Shown: one piece after another, positions 1 to 12,406 of the stretch
Layout: each line of letters opens with the position of its first letter
How positions within the stretch are numbered: position 1 is the stretch's first letter
Source of the DNA: Meandrina meandrites
Lineage: Eukaryota > Cnidaria > Anthozoa > Scleractinia > Meandrinidae
DNA: 64,000 nt
Assembly: GCA_963693305.1 (NCBI GenBank)
Contig: OY855913.1
Location: 11,224,201 to 11,288,200, forward strand
Direction: 5' to 3'
Position numbers and translations under genes: made by a program
Notes under the pieces: model-generated
Databases searched by the model: none
Told to the model about the DNA's origin: nothing
The model's input: only the letters and a program-made list of their open reading frames with translations

Positions 1-961
1 GGTGCTTCATTCTGGACCGACCTGTGACTTCAGGAAGGAAGCGACAAGCATGCGACTTAACACAATGTCCTGTTCCTATCAACACAACTAAAAGTCTGTT
101 CCTTGTTGTATCCTGCCGAGAATAGGCACGCGTTCGCGTGGCTTTCCTGTTGACCCTATTATTCCACTTCAGAAACAACAAAAACAAAAAAAAAACTCAC
201 TAAGAACTAAGAGCAAAATTCCACCACCTCGCCAACTGATTCAACATGGCGGTTATCTCTGAATCTCAGTCCGAACTCAGTGTGCTTAATTTTGCACGTG
301 CACAGATCGTGACGTAGGTCCTTCAGAGCGCATTTTGTGAGTCACGTAAAAGAAGTGAACTACGTGCGTGCTAAGATCATTGTAACCTTTCCTTTGCCTT
401 GTCTTTTTTTTACGATAAATACTTTTATAAGGGCCGAAACAATGTTAACAACTGGGTTATCAATTATTGTGTCCTCCCAGTAAAGTTACGGCTATTTAAT
501 TTTCTATATTTTTTATTTAACGTCAATTTGGCGCAACTCCAGTTTTACTGAATGAAATGCAGTGATAGAATTTCTAACAGAAAATACACATGGTCTAACA
601 TAAGACAAGTGGAATGTATTTCGAAAACCTAGCGTAAAAGCTAGTTTGCAAAAGTGTACTTAGGGTGGATTCGTTTATAACAATTGTTAAACCTGGTTCT
701 TTCAGTGTATTTTCTCGCACTCAGTCGAGCAGGTTCACCTCAACCAAAAACTCCACCGCCATGAGCCAATCAAAATACGCTACGGTTGTAGTATTCGAAT
801 GAGATTAAATTTCGATAAACATTTCAAAATAAAAATGAGCGATAGAAATTTTACACAACGTTTCGATGTCTTCATGACATCATTATCAAGTGATAATAAA
901 ATAACTGTTCAACAGTGTTATATATGCGGTGAGAGGTGTGATTATTCATTAACATATTTGT
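1..961. other. Intergenic, no gene recognised
   Basis: No open frame here resembles a known family, and no exon with convincing splice signals was found. The stretch is AT-rich and holds a few short A runs near 180-200. It ends at the Penelope-like remnant on the opposite strand. Confidence 0.5.
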
Positions 962-1331
962 TTAAACAAATAGTTTCGCGCGGATGGAATCCGATTGCGT
1001 GTTCAGGCTAGGTTTCTTCTTTCTAATAAACAGCATTTCGTAAATCAAACAATCCAGTTTTCCGTTGCATTTCTTTAGGACGGAAAAATTATTGGCAAGG
1101 TCGTCGAAGTTATATAAGGCCGTGATCGTTCTTTAAAAGCTTTCCGATTGCGGAGAACCTGTGTTCATCAATACGTTGGTGCAAATGCCGGCTGGTATAC
1201 CCGACATACTCTGCATCGCACAGATCACATTGGTAATTGTACACTACGCATTGTTGATTAAGGGTAATTCCCGGATGGTACATAGAGCGGTTTTCAATAT
1301 AATGTCGAAAGCCTTGGTTTTGCATCACCAC
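962..1331 (-). mobile_element. Penelope-like retroelement 3' remnant (GIY-YIG end), frameshifted
   Basis: Seen: on the minus strand a frame reads CVVYNYQCDLCDAEYVGYTS then HLHQRIDEH, the cysteine-containing linker and GIY-YIG-like start typical of Penelope-like element C-termini. It stops after KNDHGLI near 1110. A +1 frame then continues YNFDDLANNFSVLKKC and LDCLIYEMLFI, and ends SLNTQSDSIRAKLFV before a TAA at 962-964. That tail is the usual end of these polyproteins. Known: these elements encode a reverse transcriptase joined to a GIY-YIG nuclease. Inferred: this is a dead fragment. Only the last 120 or so residues remain, the reverse transcriptase is absent, and a frameshift splits the rest. 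Confidence 0.75.
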
Positions 1332-1336
1332 GTTTT

Positions 1337-1475
1337 GGGACTGGTTTTAAAAAACTCGCGCCAACTATTCAACCAATCAAATGCAAAACGAAAACCAATC
1401 GCGACGTTGTCAAGCGCGTTTTCCCGCCCTTGGCGCTGGTCACGTGCATTTGCTTTGCCTTCTCATTAGTTCATT
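1337..1475. repeat. Dispersed repeat copy, related to 31683-31822
   Basis: Shares the order GGTTTAAAAAACTCGCGCCA-like start, a CCAATCA block, a TTTTCCCGC block, GCTTGTATTTGCTT-like sequence and a GGTTCATTG-like end with 31683-31822 in a CLTC intron. The two copies are diverged but collinear over about 140 bp. Neither has an open frame or obvious TIR. It abuts the Penelope-like remnant, but the CLTC copy has no such neighbour, so it is probably an independent family. Confidence 0.55.
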
Positions 1476-2263
1476 GTGTTGTTCGCGATTCTTGTGACTG
1501 GCTATTGTAATTGCTTTGGGTTTGGTTCTACGATACTTAAAAAAACACTATTGCAGAAGTCATTCAATCTGTCAACTTTGAAATCAACTGCTACGCGTGT
1601 ACGTAAACGTTTCTCTTTACTCGATTTTACAGTCAATAGATAATACTGTTCACACAAATTAACAAACGTCTCAGCAGTAAAATAATTGCTGGAAAAAATA
1701 TTCAATCAAACTACATTCTTAACTTCTTGACGAATTTCGCTGCCGTGACATTTATAAAACGACCTCTCGGCAATTGAAAATGAGGCGCTAGCGTAATGAT
1801 TCGATTTACCGCCCGTCATCTGAATGTATAAAATAAAAGAGAGATCTTTCGATTGAAGGAATTGTGCCCTAACGTGTGAGAACAACAGCTGCAACTAAAA
1901 CAAAATAGGGGCGCTTAACTAATAGGACGGCTTATTGGTATACGGCGTTTTAATCAAAACACTTTCAAAGGGATAAGAGGGGGGAGCGCTTATTGGTAGG
2001 CGGGCTCTAATTGAATCATCACGGGCACCTTACAATTTCAAAAGCGAATGATTCGTACGCTAAGCTATAAAAAGTATGATATACACTTGCGAATGAGCGG
2101 CTAGTTATATGATACTTGTTAACAAAACTTACAATGGACAACTAACCAAGCCACAAACAGTTCCAGTCCACCAGATACTAAAACGCCGCGGAGGACTGAA
2201 ACTAATGCAGATTGGTAATTAAAGCAAGCGTTTTGCTATAAAAGCTAAATATTGCTGTAGCCT
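1476..2263. other. Intergenic 3' of SBSPON, no gene recognised
   Basis: This stretch lies between the dispersed repeat and the SBSPON stop codon and contains the presumed SBSPON 3' UTR. Open frames are short and unlike any family I know. No AATAAA was found close to the stop on the minus strand, so the poly(A) site is undefined. Confidence 0.45.
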
Positions 2264-5200
2264 TTATATAAATATAAAATTGTTAAACTCTTTGTTTTCG
2301 CATTTACAGTCAGGAATCTTTGGCCCAATCTTAAGCCAGCCACCGTAACAGCTTTTGAGGTCGACAGCTTCCCACAGAGTGACGTCACCAAAAACTCCTT
2401 GGCCTTTGCATTTTCCATGCCTGTTCATAGCATCGTGTTGACATTCCACACAGATTGGCTTCTGTGGGTCGAGTTGGTCTGCCCAGGTGTCTTTACAATG
2501 CGGGTGCTTGAAGAAAACTTTGTAGTTGATACAGTAGCTTGGCCTACATGGAGAATAACATTCAGGTTTGTTGGTCAAGTAACATGCACAGAGTATACAC
2601 TAACTACAGGATACTCTAAGCACGGTCAGGTTTGGTATAATGTGTACTACAGCGCTAGTGTCGGCCGAAAGGTGGTTTGTCGACAGTGGATCGCCACTTG
2701 AACTGATATCGTACCTGACAAAGCCTACCGAGATAATGACCATTTTGATTCGTGAATGTGCATTTTGTTAACCAGGCGAGAATGGATCATATTCCATTGG
2801 TTTCTAAGAAACAACGGTTTGCGTTTCATAGAATTAGTGATTCCCCTTTGCCAAACGCGGACGCGCGGACTACAAAAAATACTATTCAGGGCCCAGTTGT
2901 TCAAAGGGTTGATAACCCTATATTCAAAGGATAATTCACGATCCAGTGTAAATAAATTAAACGGGGAGCGGGGATGGCGCAAAGGTGAGAGCGCTCGACC
3001 TTGCTCCTAGAGTTTTTCTCTGAGTTTTCCGGTTTTTCTTCCTCCACAAAAACCAACTTAAATCCAATTTGATCAGGGAACAGTGGATGAAGAGCCACTA
3101 TATGGAAATGCCACTGCAAATTCCCATTATTTATTTATTTAATTATTTATTTATTTGTTTGTTTGTTTGTTTATTATTTGAAACAAACTGCACTGTCCGC
3201 TGGATAATGATTTATCCGGTGGATAGCGTTATCCATCCTGTGAACAACTGGGACCAGATGTATTACAAGCAATTTCAACGGTCGTCAGTTGTAAGTAACT
3301 GGGCGCTTGTAAATTTAGCCCCTGCAAAATGCGCTTAACATTTCTTCATCTTCTTTTGTGTTAAATCATAAAAACCAATCGTTACCTCTTTGGTTCTTCT
3401 GTCTTCACTTGTTCTTTAGGTGCTGGTAAGATTTTTTCCCACACTGAAGGAGCCCTGTCCTTCTTGAACTTGTGAGGTAGAATTCTTGCAAAACCTGAAA
3501 ATGGAAAAATTAAATACGAGTCCACTTTTATAACTCGAATTAAGAAAAAAACTATCGTCTACAGGTAAAATTATTAGTGTTTCCAAGGTCCTGCTATAAA
3601 ATGGCCGTTTCTTATTCTTTCATTTAAATAAAAGGCTTAATGATAATGTCACATATATATTTAATTACGTTCGCCTTCTGATACGTCGCTATAAATAGAG
3701 TGTGTCCGAAAAATATAGTTTTTCTTTCGGATTGGAACAAGGCCACAATTTTTTTGATAAACTGGTACTAAAAAATAAGTTTTTCACAAGTGTCAATAAA
3801 ATGCTTACCTAATTCCCTTCCTCCACATTGAGTTCTAAAGCATCCTTTATTTTCTATAAGCGGAGGACATGCCCTTCCGCCATTCATCGGACGGAACGCG
3901 ACAGTTCGAGTCCGCTGACTGACACCTACACCACAACGCGGGCTGCAGGGTCCCCAGTCGGACCATGGTGATACCTGGCAGTCTCGCTTCACTGTTGAAA
4001 GAATTGAATGGAACTGTTAAAACTCTTCTATAAAGTTGAAAGTGTTTTGCATGAGGTTTGTCAAAGCTGCCTGTGCACTATTGTTCGTTCGTTGCACTTG
4101 GTTCAGAGATACTCAAACTCGTCCCAGGAAGCTTTTCCAAAGTGGGAAGGGCGGAGACGAGGTTGAAGATACTCGTCTCTTTTTCATCTCGTAAGACATT
4201 AATTAGCCTCTTCGTTCCCTTCTTCCTCTCTAAATCCCTCTGACAGTTAATACTGCGCACACTATTTGAGAAATAACTGAAGTGGGTTGGTTTGCATCAC
4301 CGAACTCAACACTTATTCACTTATTACATTTCAATGTTCTACTCAAAGTCACTTCACCTCTCTTTTCGGATCCCCATGTTGTCAATACTTGAGGAGATTA
4401 AAGTTTTTTGATCAAAATGTCCACAAGATTGCTCTTAACATTTCTTGTTACCAGTATCAAAACTCTTACAATATTTTACTATGACTTGAATTGAACGGAA
4501 TCACAAACTCGACTTCGATCGACTGATAAATGACCCCATGAAAATTGCGTAGTATTAGCTACAAATTTAGCTACAATGGAAAACATCAACTTTACCAAGC
4601 GAAACAATTTGTAAAAACACGATAAATGAAGAAAGATAGGGTTTTTTATGTGAAAAGATTTATCACATCAAACGGGCGAACCGGCAAAGCGATAGCAAGA
4701 ATCGATAGCGATAAATATCGAAGTGAGACTGCGTTTTGGCAGGGAATGAACGAAGAAAATCAAAGAAACTTGAGCTATGGACGAGTAGAAGAATGTTGTG
4801 AACCTTGTCGTCAGTCAAGATTAGCATGACGATCTTCAATATTCTACATGTTGAGAATGCCACTTTCTGCTGAGGACGATTAAAGGGCGTTTTTAAATAC
4901 ACGGTACGACTTTCTCCGGCGCATGCGACAAACTTACGCCATGACTACAACACAAATCGCCTTGTGTCGTGTCGTAAGCCTGTCACTGTTAGATCTATTA
5001 ATCCTTTTCTTTTGAGACATCCTTGTTGTCGTTTTTCTCCTCATAATATCAATACAAATCAAAGACACCGAAAAAATTTATCAGCATTGTTGGCGAGAAT
5101 CTGAAAGGATGCAAAGTTGTCTCCAAAGGTATTGTATACATTCTGATTATTCCCCCGCTCGGACATTGTGCGTCAATCGACTGTTCCCATGACAACAGCA

Positions 5201-8200
5201 GAGTTATTCAAGCCGTTTGATAGCAGTGACCTTAAAAAAAAAATGCACATTTTTTGTCGTGTGATTGATGATTGAAAACCATGACTGTTCAAACCGCGAA
5301 TGAAGGAGAATTCCAGTCATTTCGTCTAAGAGGATTTGCGGTGTTTTACTGTTTACGAATGCCAAACGACAGAACATAGAGAGCATTATCGGAAGGAACA
5401 ATTGGTGACCAAAAATTTCTAGAACTTCCTTAATCTTATTTTTGCGGAGGAAAATTCGCCAAAGAACTGTACGTGAAGACTCGACAACGTGTTTATTTTT
5501 ATCTTTCACAGTGAATCGTCGTGACCCGTGCCCAAGTTTTGATGCCAGGAATCTTCATTGATACTACACATCTGTCAAAGTTAACGTAATTACCAGATTG
5601 AATTTTAACAACAACGCTTAACAAAGTAATTCAAGGCACGTCACCACCTTTGAAACGAAATCCATGTGCCATGCAATGCTAGCTGGAGCAGTACAGTAAC
5701 AAATGTTTCAGTACCGAGGTGGAGTGTTTGTAGACCTTTGTCACATCATCTCAGACGGTTTCCGCTTAACAATCGACCAATAAAGGCAAAAATAAAGATA
5801 CCAAAGAGAACTCGTAGCATGGTAACAGGTTGAATACAGTAAACGAAACTTTAGCTCTCAAGCTGACCCTGCGAGAGAAAAATGAATTTGAAGTTTTCCA
5901 TATTTAAGTTAAAACCGACGGGTCACCCTCATTAAATAAAGTCTTTCACTTCACTTCACTTCACGTTTCACGTCAGTTCAAAGCAAAATAACCACGCGTC
6001 TTTAAGCATTTTTACGATGGTTGACAAAAACTTTCTCGAGAATGCTTGAGCATTTAACCACGGGGTTACTTATTGAAATGAATTACAGTGAGATGTTTAA
6101 AATAGTAAACAAAATGTTACCGTGTTTTGAGTAGATTTTTGGTAATTAATTTTTGCACTTACTGCTTAAACGTTCAGCGGAATCCGTCTTAATATCTTTC
6201 TTGTTAAATTTCTCCCAAATATAACAATTCAAAGATAAACCATCAACAACTGAACAGGGGATCAGGAACCTCTCACAACTAAGTATAAGTTGTGCCAACA
6301 ACAAATGTATCAAAAATTCAAACAAATCATGTTGCGATATTTATGACAATTTCACGAGTAGAAATTTAGGTTTTAATTCTTCGTGAACAAAGCGAAGGCG
6401 GTGTAAACAGCCATCATAGGTATGCTGCAGGCCGCAACCGGACGGCTTATCACTTCCGAGGTGTCCCAAATCTGAATACTAGAATATGTCAATAACTTCA
6501 TTCAACAGTCATACACACGCACGGAGTGGAAATCAAGTTAGGAAGAGGAATGTGTTTTGGTAGGAGGGAGGGGAGGGGGCGGCAGGACATGCACTGGAAT
6601 AAAGTCTGGTGGAAAACATGGTCCGCCAGTGAGGTTTTAAGAGACCAGTGACGATGGGGAGTGGGGTGGGGTTAGGGGGTACAAAACCCTTTCTGTCCAC
6701 CATATGCTATGATTCAGCTGACAGACATTAGTACTCTATTTCTGATTCTAGAAAATGCTGATTTCGACAATATTTCACGACAATACCACGCTGAAAACAG
6801 GAAACGTGAAAAAAATATCAGAACGATTTAACTTGAACAAAACGGTCTTTTTAGTCGGGTTTTAGTCCCAAAGGAATTTTGAATATCCTCTTTAGTGCGA
6901 AGCGCATCTGGGAAAACCAAAACTGCTCACCAATCTGCTTTTAGAGGTTTAACTCTGCAAATTTGATATATACAGATAGGGATCCGAGGAAAAGCTAAAG
7001 TTAAAGATGTTAGGGCTATTAAACAAAAAGAGAAGTATGAAGTCAATGTCAAGGACTGTGTCTAATTAGTGAAACTTTCTCGAACTTACTGCATTGAATA
7101 ACTCGCATTATTCCAAACATGAAAATTAACTAAACGAAATCATACGATTTCTTTAGTAAGAAAAGCGGCAGATTTTTGAGACTTTTTCAGTGTAACGACG
7201 ACATACCTCGTACTCATAGTAATGTAATGTAAACAAAATCTTATTTCAGTAACAGGTGTTATGTTGGTTCCAAGGAGAATCAAGACACTTTGTTACTTTC
7301 TATTTTTTGATACTCGTCTTTTCATTAAGAAGATTAAAGCTTTCTAAACCGGTAGCGGCACACTCGAGGAAACCACTTCAGTGTATTTGTTAAATGTCTT
7401 TGATCCACCCTGGGACGGAATGTTCTTTTCAAATAAAAAATGTTCATATTTTTGTAAAAAAAAAAAATGGGAGGTTTAAAAACCACAAGAAAACAAAGAT
7501 ATGAGACATAAACGTACCAGTGACCACGGCGTTTAACAGTTGAAATACTTAGACTTTTCAGACCTTTCCGGGCACTGAACGGACAATAAAAACCTTGAAT
7601 GAAAGTGATAAGGTCAGACCCCTCAGGGGGGATTAAAAATCGAAAACGTCTAATTTTGGAAATATTTATCCGTCACGAAATCATTATCTCTGAAAATGTT
7701 TCTGTACTTAGCAACATTTACTGAATAGAGGTACAACTCGATACAAAAAATCAAATACGTTTCTATTTTCTGTCCTTTCAGCTAGAATAACAATGTTTCC
7801 TTGAATTGTAATTGTTTCTAATAGTTAGTCGAATGAATGATAGCACAAAGGTACACATCTTGTCGGTGTGCGTCGACTATGCACACAGTTGTAATTCTAC
7901 CAAATTAAAAGAAACTACCATCTTTAAAAAGCCGACTATGTTCCCTCAACTGCCAGTGACTAGATTTGCGCGGAAACTCGATGGAATTGAAAAGAGCCGG
8001 CAATTAAAAAGGTCATGAAAAAATTGTATTGTGCTCTAGTAGGCATACAGGATAAGCCGATAAACTGGTGTACGGTTTGCCTGAGTGCAGACGTGTCTCC
8101 TATGCTTCACGCGGAAAGCAAAGGAAATTAGACACGTCTACAAGCAAACTAGTGTAAAAACTCGATCAAGCATTTGCTGCACGGTATCCACCAGCCTGCG

Positions 8201-9180
8201 AACACGCTCTCGTGTTTGGATTTCGCGCGTGTTTCCCTCACCAGCTAGTCTCCCGGCTTCGCCGCTCGTGCAAAACCCCAAACAAGATTGCCTGCGTTGG
8301 TATCCTCTTTGTCTCTTTGTGTGCATGCATGGCAGCTAGGTGAGCGTGCTCGTGACTAATGTTTAACCAGGAAGCCAGGTTATCGCGGTGTATGTTCGGT
8401 CTTCCACCAGAAAACACGTACCCATTGCATGAGGTCTTTAGTTTCCTCTCCGCATCAGTAACATTTGCCCCTCGGGCTTGTTATTTACTGTACATTGTTT
8501 TTATTTCCGACAGAAAAACAAAATTCAAGCCACCTACGTACCAACAGGCAAAACGGTCTGCGTGCAAAAGTCACGCTTTAACTTTGGTTAAGATTGATGT
8601 GAAAAATAACCATAAGGGCCAAGATTTTATCGTTTAATAAACTGACAATACTGACTCGCGGCCAAGTTCGACTGCCGATAAGACACAATATTGAAACAGG
8701 ACAAACGACTACGAACGTAAAAACAGAAAAACAAAATGCAGCCACGCGTGGGTGCTGCCGTGAAATTACCTTGAGTGTACATTTACATGTAACTACGACG
8801 AAACCTTAATATTGTTACGAGATAGATTTAAGAAGGTGATCGTAAGCACGAAGCGAGGAGAAAAAAAAAGAATCTGCTCACTTACCACTTCCCAAGCCGC
8901 AAGGTTTCTTTACACTTTCGTAATCGACACAGCAGTCGCCTGCCGTCTCGCAGAATTCATCACAGAAGCACAGAGTGTTATGAATGAAGTCTTCCATGCC
9001 GCAACTGCTGTTTCGTCCCTCACAGCAATGCAATACTCCGCCATTTTCTCTTTGATCACAGCAATGAACTGGACCTCCCTTTTCTTTTTGAACGCAGGCA
9101 CCATTGGCCAAAGTGAATAGGAAAAAATTAAGCGCTACGATAAACGTGATTGAAGCGTGGTGTTTCGCCGTGAACTCCAT
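2264..9180 (-). CDS. SBSPON: Somatomedin-B and thrombospondin type-1 domain protein (SBSPON/RPE-spondin-like), 4 exons
   Basis: Secreted extracellular-matrix protein; 867 coding nt, 288 residues (human about 264). Exons: 9180-8886, 3991-3809, 3494-3386, 2543-2264. All introns are GT-AG and phases match (1,1,2). Seen: ATG at 9180 and a hydrophobic signal peptide (SITFIVALNFFLFTLANG). The somatomedin-B-like region (about residues 29-95) ends CFCDEFCETAGDCCVDY. The TSP1 repeat (about 104-155) begins CQVSPWSDWGPCSPRCGVGV. A linker exon follows, then a C-terminal domain starting PSYCINYKVFFKHPHC and ending CKCENKEFNNFIFI, like the human C-terminus. The last acceptor was chosen because only TGTAG|G at 2544 keeps phase; nearer upstream AGs precede an in-frame stop. 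Known: family members sit in matrix and may bind glycosaminoglycans. Odd: extra Cys-Cys pairs in the SMB region. Intron 1 is 4.9 kb. Confidence 0.88.
2955..3110. repeat. Probable tRNA-derived SINE fragment
   Basis: GGGGATGGCGCAAAGGTGAG starts like a tRNA-type promoter head. Downstream, GAACAGTGGATGAAGAGCC is shared exactly with sequence near 16913, just outside the SINE remnant at 17040-17300. It lies in the last intron of SBSPON. Only a partial copy is visible, so the class assignment is tentative. Confidence 0.4.
3124..3175. repeat. Simple repeat (TTTA)n then (TTTG)n
   Basis: Directly visible run of ATTTATTTA units passing into GTTTGTTTG units, within the last intron of SBSPON. It is a poly-purine/T-type microsatellite and has no coding potential. 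Confidence 0.9.
3992..8885 (-). other. SBSPON intron 1, no exon recognised
   Basis: This 4.9 kb intron separates the signal peptide/SMB exon from the TSP1 exon. Donor G|GTAAGTG (8881-8886) and acceptor CAACAG|TG (3991-3993) are both strong. Short open frames inside resemble no known protein. No TIR element with a TSD was identified. Confidence 0.6.
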
Positions 9181-10953
9181 TACGGCAAGTCGTGTTCTTA
9201 CTCTCGCTCGAGCCGGACGTCTGGAATAAATTCTCAGCGCCCGTCTTATTTACCTCGAAATACGCAAGATCGGGGGATGACTTAAGTCACGCCGGAAGTT
9301 TCAAATGATTGCCCTTTCGTTTGGCAGTGTGTCAAAGTGCCAAGATCAAGAAATATACTATATTTCTGGAACAAATGCCTAGTGGGCGCACCGCTAGTTG
9401 ACAGCGGGTGAAAAGTGCCTGACAGATCTCAAAGATACAAAGCTTTGTATTAACCTGGCAAATGAAGCCCAAGTATAGTCTTTGTTTTTCTGCTAGATGA
9501 CACAGAGGTCTCTGTTTTTTCAGCAAACTGGGGGTGTTTTAAACTGGGCGGGAAATAGAGGAATTTCGGCTATGTCCTCGCTGTGTGAAGCTCCTTTGTA
9601 AAGCGGTTTCAAAAGGCCGTTTAGGAATTTAAGTCGCCAAGATCCAACTCGGATGGAATGATTGGGTATACCCACAAATCGGCTTCCACAATCCGGCTGG
9701 ATTTAACATACATTACATTTTATAGTCGGCTATTCCAGCTGTGGTTGCAGCAGTGTTGCGCCTAGCTATGGCCGGCCCTCTCTTTAAGATGTTCGAAAGT
9801 TTGTTTGGGATGAAAACAAACTCATCTACAAAGATAAATCAATAAACAACGCATTGTTTAGAAGATTGACGCGAAATGGCGCCAGAATAAAGGGCGGATT
9901 TTTATGTCAATTTGTTAGAAAGCGGTCTCGCCAAAAGATCAAGTGGGTATTCTTTTATAAGCAGGAAACCTTGTTATAAAGCCCGGAAATCAGGCTTTTT
10001 TACCATTTTTCACAAACAACCTTGAACAGAACTTGATTGAGTTGCTTTTTTAAAAAAAATAGATCAGTCATAAAGATTATGATAAACGTCCATAACAGTT
10101 GGAAATTCACAGCGTTTTTCCTGTTCATTGTGTCATCACATTTGATTGCTTTTTCGTCACTTTACTTACAGAAGATATCAGATTCTTTTATTTTCATTTG
10201 CCGCTGCTACGCGCGGCAATTTGTTTAAATTTCGCGGGGAAAATGTTTAAAAATGTTCGCAAAACAGAAGTATTTCAAAACTTTTCAGAAGTCCTCTTGA
10301 GCGAGTGAAATCCAATCTATTACCAACAGTCCTGTTTCTTCAGTGGCTTAGTTCGTAGATTAAAAAAAGAACTGAATCAGTATGGACTGCTCCAAGTCAT
10401 AATAACCCAATCGGTTGGACGAGTAGCTTTTCAGCTTATCTTTTTATCGCTCAAAGACGATATCTATGATGGAAAAGTGACAGCCCTGTGGTTGCAGCTT
10501 GGCTCACAGCCTAATGCCTACTAGAAATAAGAGACGGTTGGCGCCAATCCGTGTTTAGCGTCTTCGATTTTTTTTATTTTGTGTTCGGGATATTTAGAAA
10601 GCAGAAAACACGAGGTTATGAACGCTTAGTGCTTTTCCTCGTACAAGGTAGTAAGCTAACTATGAAAACATAAATTACCCTTTATCTTTGTTGTAAATCG
10701 TTTTTCTATTGTATGACGTTTGCCATACCAGTACTGGCCACACTTAACTTCATGCCCTGATACACACTTGACTTAAACTGTACTTAATTAAGTGGAGCGT
10801 GGCACAATAAATTAAAATCTAACTGCCAAGCCATTGACGTTCCATCCTGTTTTATAAATACGCTGCAAGACGGATGTGCACGGGATGTCTTCCTCAGCCA
10901 AAGGTGGAATGGTGGAAGTTCCTTTCCGAAACCGCAAAGGTCAACTACCTTTT

Positions 10954-11019
10954 CTAGCCTGTGCCATTGTACAGCCATCCGGCTCCCTTGAGCGGAGCGG
11001 GACGGCTGTACACAGGCTA
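10954..11019. mobile_element. Short hairpin TIR element, same family as 29423-29512
   Basis: Starts CTAGCCTGTG and ends GACGGCTGTACACAGGCTA, an imperfect inverted repeat. The same arms flank the element at 29423-29512, which has a clean 9 bp TSD. This copy is more decayed in its left arm and no TSD was recognised. Confidence 0.6.
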
Positions 11020-12065
11020 TACCATTTCATACCTGAGAATTTTTTTTTTAACGTTTTCAACAAAAGAAACAGAAAAACAGAGATTGTAATTGCTTTTTAA
11101 GTATCATGATTTAACCAAGAGCCTCCTGATTTAACACTATGGTGGTCCTTGAAAATTTACCTTCGTTTTCAACTATCACTTTCACTCCTCATTGGCGCCA
11201 ACTTCAGTGTCAAAAATAATTCCTTGCCCTCAAACATGTTTTTCTCCAGCTCTTGTCGGCTTTTCTTTTTCACAAAAACAATTATCGCTTCATCAGAAAC
11301 GAAATGGTTCGCGCGCCCTTTCGGAAATTAACCACCCGCTTTTGTTTCAAATTCAAATCAAAATGCACAAAGGAAAAAGATGTGAAGCGTAACAAGCTAG
11401 AATGTTTGCTGTACAGTTAGCTCTAACATTTCCGATTTGTTACATTTCTTGTGCCACGCGGCACTTTCGGCAGTTTCATAAACTTAACGTTCCCTGTACC
11501 TGCCTCACTTCTGAAAAGAACGACTCAGTTGTTGTTTTTTTTGCACACTTGGTAATTGTTTGACTGTACTGGAGGTCCAATTCCTCAACAGGGGTCCAAA
11601 TACAGATTAACAAGTTAATACCTATTTATAGCGGATCGGTACCGGAAGTAGGGAGGAGGCACAGCTAATCGGAGGGGGGTTATAACTATTTGTATATCGG
11701 AAAAATGCCGGAACCACCTGCTTCGACTGCAGCCTTGCCGATGAAATAAAAAAGAAAACGCGACCATCAGCTCTCTTCAATGAGTCAGTGAACAGCAAGA
11801 AATGGTGACGCCCGGCAACGCCGTGAAGCTTATCCGCTGGTAAATAAAATGTTTCGGGGAAAGGAAGATACAACGAGCGTTCGTGGCAGACGTTTTCTTT
11901 CCGTGAGGACAAAAAGATTGACTGAGCTTGGGACGCATGACGAAGCAAAAATATATATATTTTTAAAGTTCAGTCGCGCGTCTCTGGCATTCTCGTAAAG
12001 CAAACTACTGCGAGTCACCGCTACACAGATAAAACGTATAGACCTTTTTGAATGTTTCTTCACTG

Positions 12066-12071
12066 TTTATT
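12066..12071 (-). terminator. Candidate poly(A) signal of MMAB
   Basis: AATAAA on the minus strand, about 336 nt after the MMAB stop codon. It is the first canonical hexamer seen downstream, but transcript support is lacking. Confidence 0.3.
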
Positions 12072-12406
12072 GTGAAATCGAACAATTCTTGTTCAAAATT
12101 GATAAACAGGCGGGGACCTAACTTCCGGGCTTTATAATAAGGTTTCCTGCTCATAAAGAATGAACGTTCTTGATCTCTTGGCGACACCGCTTTTTAACAA
12201 ATTGACATCAAATATGCGCCCTTAATTGTACATGTTATAGTCTCTTTTTGCTTCGATTTTTTAAACAATGTGTGTTTTCTCTTCCAGCCAAGTTGCTGAG
12301 GAATTAACTTACATAGCTATCAGCTCTTGCTCTTTTAGTCGACCAAATCTGTCGAACAGTGGGCCATCTGCAAGTGGGAAGTGATTTCAAAGCATTTCTT
12401 GGTTTT

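Larger units (their letters stand above)
9181..12406. other. Intergenic between SBSPON 5' end and MMAB 3' end
   Basis: This stretch holds the SBSPON promoter side (left) and the MMAB 3' UTR (right), since both genes are on the minus strand. The only structured element seen is the inverted repeat at 10954-11019. Open frames up to about 100 codons look like chance and have no family motifs. Confidence 0.5.

Noticed and set aside
12304..12371. Minus-strand frame DGPLFDRFGRLKEQELIA between AG and GT just after MMAB
   Set aside because: It looks exon-like, but it lies directly after the MMAB stop in the presumed 3' UTR. No partner exon with a matching phase was found.
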